Shown here: positions 63,119-64,000 of the stretch, in pieces | How the letters are laid out: the number at the start of each line of letters is the position of its first letter | Numbering within the stretch: the first letter of the stretch is position 1 | From: Streptomyces sp. Je 1-79 | GTDB lineage: Bacteria; Actinomycetota; Actinomycetes; Streptomycetales; Streptomycetaceae | NCBI RefSeq assembly: GCF_025195125.1 | Contig: NZ_JAMGSL010000007.1 | Location: 1-64,000 of the forward strand | Reading direction: 5' to 3' | Length of the DNA stretch: 64,000 bases | Translations under genes and position numbers: made by a program | Notes under the pieces: generated by a model | Databases searched by the model: none | What the model was told of the DNA's origin: nothing | The model's input: only the letters and a program-made list of their open reading frames with translations

Positions 63119-63979
63119 ATGAGTACGTCGATCGGTCGGGGCACGGCCTTGGGCCTGCCGGAGTGGGACCGCTGCGCGGTCATGGGCGTCGTCAACGTGA
63201 CGCCGGACTCCTTCTCCGACGGCGGCCGCTGGTTCGACACCACGGCCGCCGTCAAGCACGGACTCCACCTGGCCGCCGAAGGAGCCGACCTCGTCGACGT
63301 CGGCGGCGAGTCCACCCGCCCCGGCGCCAGCCGGGTCGACGAGGAAGAGGAGCTGCGCCGGGTCGTCCCCGTCGTCCGCGGCCTCGCCTCCGAAGGCGTC
63401 ACCGTCTCCGTCGACACCATGCGCGCCTCCGTCGCCCACGCAGCCGTCGCGGCGGGCGCCACACTCGTGAACGACGTCAGCGGCGGCCTCGCCGACCCCC
63501 GGATGGTCCCCGCCGTCGCCGCCGCCGAGGTCCCCTTCGTGGTCATGCACTGGCGCGGCTTCAGCCAAGACATGAACAGCCTCGCCGTCTACGACGACGT
63601 CGTCGTAGAGGTCGTCACCGAACTGCGCCACCGCATGGAGGCCGTCGTCGAGGGCGGCATCGCACCCGAGCGGATCGTCATCGACCCCGGCCTCGGCTTC
63701 GCCAAGCACGCCCCCCACGACCTCGCCCTCGTCGCCCACCTCCCCGAACTGCGCGCCCTGGGCCGCCCGCTGCTCGTCGCGGCCTCCCGGAAGCGCTTCC
63801 TCGGCCACGTCCTCACCCGCGAGGGCGCCACCCCGCCCCCGGCCCGCGAACGCGACGCCGCCACCGCCGCCGTCTCCGCCATCGCCGCCCACGAAGGGGC
63901 CTGGGCCGTCCGCGTCCACGAGGTCGGAGCCACCGCCGACGCCGTCCGAGTCGCCAGAGCCGTCGAAGGAGCCCGGTGA
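63119..63979 (+). CDS. folP: Dihydropteroate synthase
   Basis: 286 residues, TIM-barrel DHPS. Signatures MGVVNVTPDSFSDGGRWF and DLVDVGGESTRPGASRV bind pterin and pyrophosphate; IDPGLGFAKHAPHDL and VAASRKRFLGHV complete the site. It joins p-aminobenzoate to dihydropterin pyrophosphate in folate synthesis and is the sulfonamide target. ATG at 63119 is 6 nt after TACGCT with no Shine-Dalgarno. The stop overlaps the next GTG by 4 bp, starting a folate operon that runs out of the window. Confidence 0.95.
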   Translation: MSTSIGRGTALGLPEWDRCAVMGVVNVTPDSFSDGGRWFDTTAAVKHGLHLAAEGADLVDVGGESTRPGASRVDEEEELRRVVPVVRGLASEGVTVSVDTMRASVAHAAVAAGATLVNDVSGGLADPRMVPAVAAAEVPFVVMHWRGFSQDMNSLAVYDDVVVEVVTELRHRMEAVVEGGIAPERIVIDPGLGFAKHAPHDLALVAHLPELRALGRPLLVAASRKRFLGHVLTREGATPPPARERDAATAAVSAIAAHEGAWAVRVHEVGATADAVRVARAVEGAR

Positions 63980-64000
63980 CCCACCAGACCGACACCGAAG
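63976..64000 (+). CDS. Start of a downstream gene, cut by the window edge
   Basis: GTG at 63976 overlaps the folP stop (GTGA) and opens VTHQTDTE, where the window ends. Overlap with folP indicates translational coupling. In Streptomyces the genes after folP usually include a small SnoaL/NTF2-like gene and then folB and folK, but 8 codons are too few to identify it. Confidence 0.5.

Overview
The window is about 64 kb of high-GC actinobacterial chromosome, most probably Streptomyces. The evidence is gene content and order: a sigE-cseA-cseB-cseC envelope-stress operon, disA next to radA, an Lsr2 nucleoid protein, an SCO3374-family protein, a spore-associated-protein-like secreted protein, GC-rich third codon positions and many GTG starts. 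Order and content resemble the S. coelicolor SCO3334-SCO3398 core region, as judged from memory and not from a search. No tRNA, rRNA, insertion sequence, integrase or CRISPR array was seen.

Layout. (1) 0-6 kb: an attenuator-controlled tryptophanyl-tRNA synthetase, a GlxA-type regulator, a cysteine hydrolase, proC and an ABC-2 exporter with a clear promoter and operator. (2) 6-15.5 kb: small membrane and SH3 proteins, a Ser/Thr kinase with a PQQ-type sensor, ilvD, a TetR regulator, a TIM-barrel isomerase, Ppx/GppA and a cysteine-rich protein. (3) 15.5-23 kb: a membrane-anchored sigma-factor-like fusion protein, radA, disA, a PAP2 phosphatase and mutY. (4) 23-30 kb: sigE-cseABC, a DHA2-type drug exporter with a divergent TetR regulator and a long operator, and an M23 peptidase. 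(5) 30-36.5 kb: the accessory-looking part, made of two giant NACHT STAND NTPases and a trypco2 small protein; one NACHT carries a trypsin-like protease domain. (6) 36.5-48.3 kb: clpC, lsr2, short-form argA, a BlaI-type repressor, and a tight cofactor operon DUF2520-panC-nadB-nadC-coaX. (7) 48.3-55 kb: a PLP lyase, an ArsR-type regulator, a two-component system, and a MidA-type methyltransferase next to an orphan complex-I NuoD. (8) 55-64 kb: an OpuC-type compatible-solute ABC system, an Ag85-like esterase, an MprF/LysX-like aminoacyl-phosphatidylglycerol synthase, and folP followed by a cut gene.

Themes. Envelope homeostasis recurs (SigE/CseBC, M23, PAP2, MprF-like, esterase, kinase), as does cofactor supply (pantothenate/CoA, NAD, folate). 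Many genes appear to be transcribed as leaderless mRNAs: a TANNNT-like -10 box lies 6-8 nt upstream of the ATG or GTG, with no Shine-Dalgarno sequence. The strongest candidate for an under-described system is the NACHT / trypco2 / trypsin-NACHT locus at 30.07-36.51 kb, which looks like a STAND-based conflict (antiphage) or signalling module. The best-supported regulatory elements are the trp-type attenuator upstream of trpS and the two-site TetR operator at 28.2 kb.
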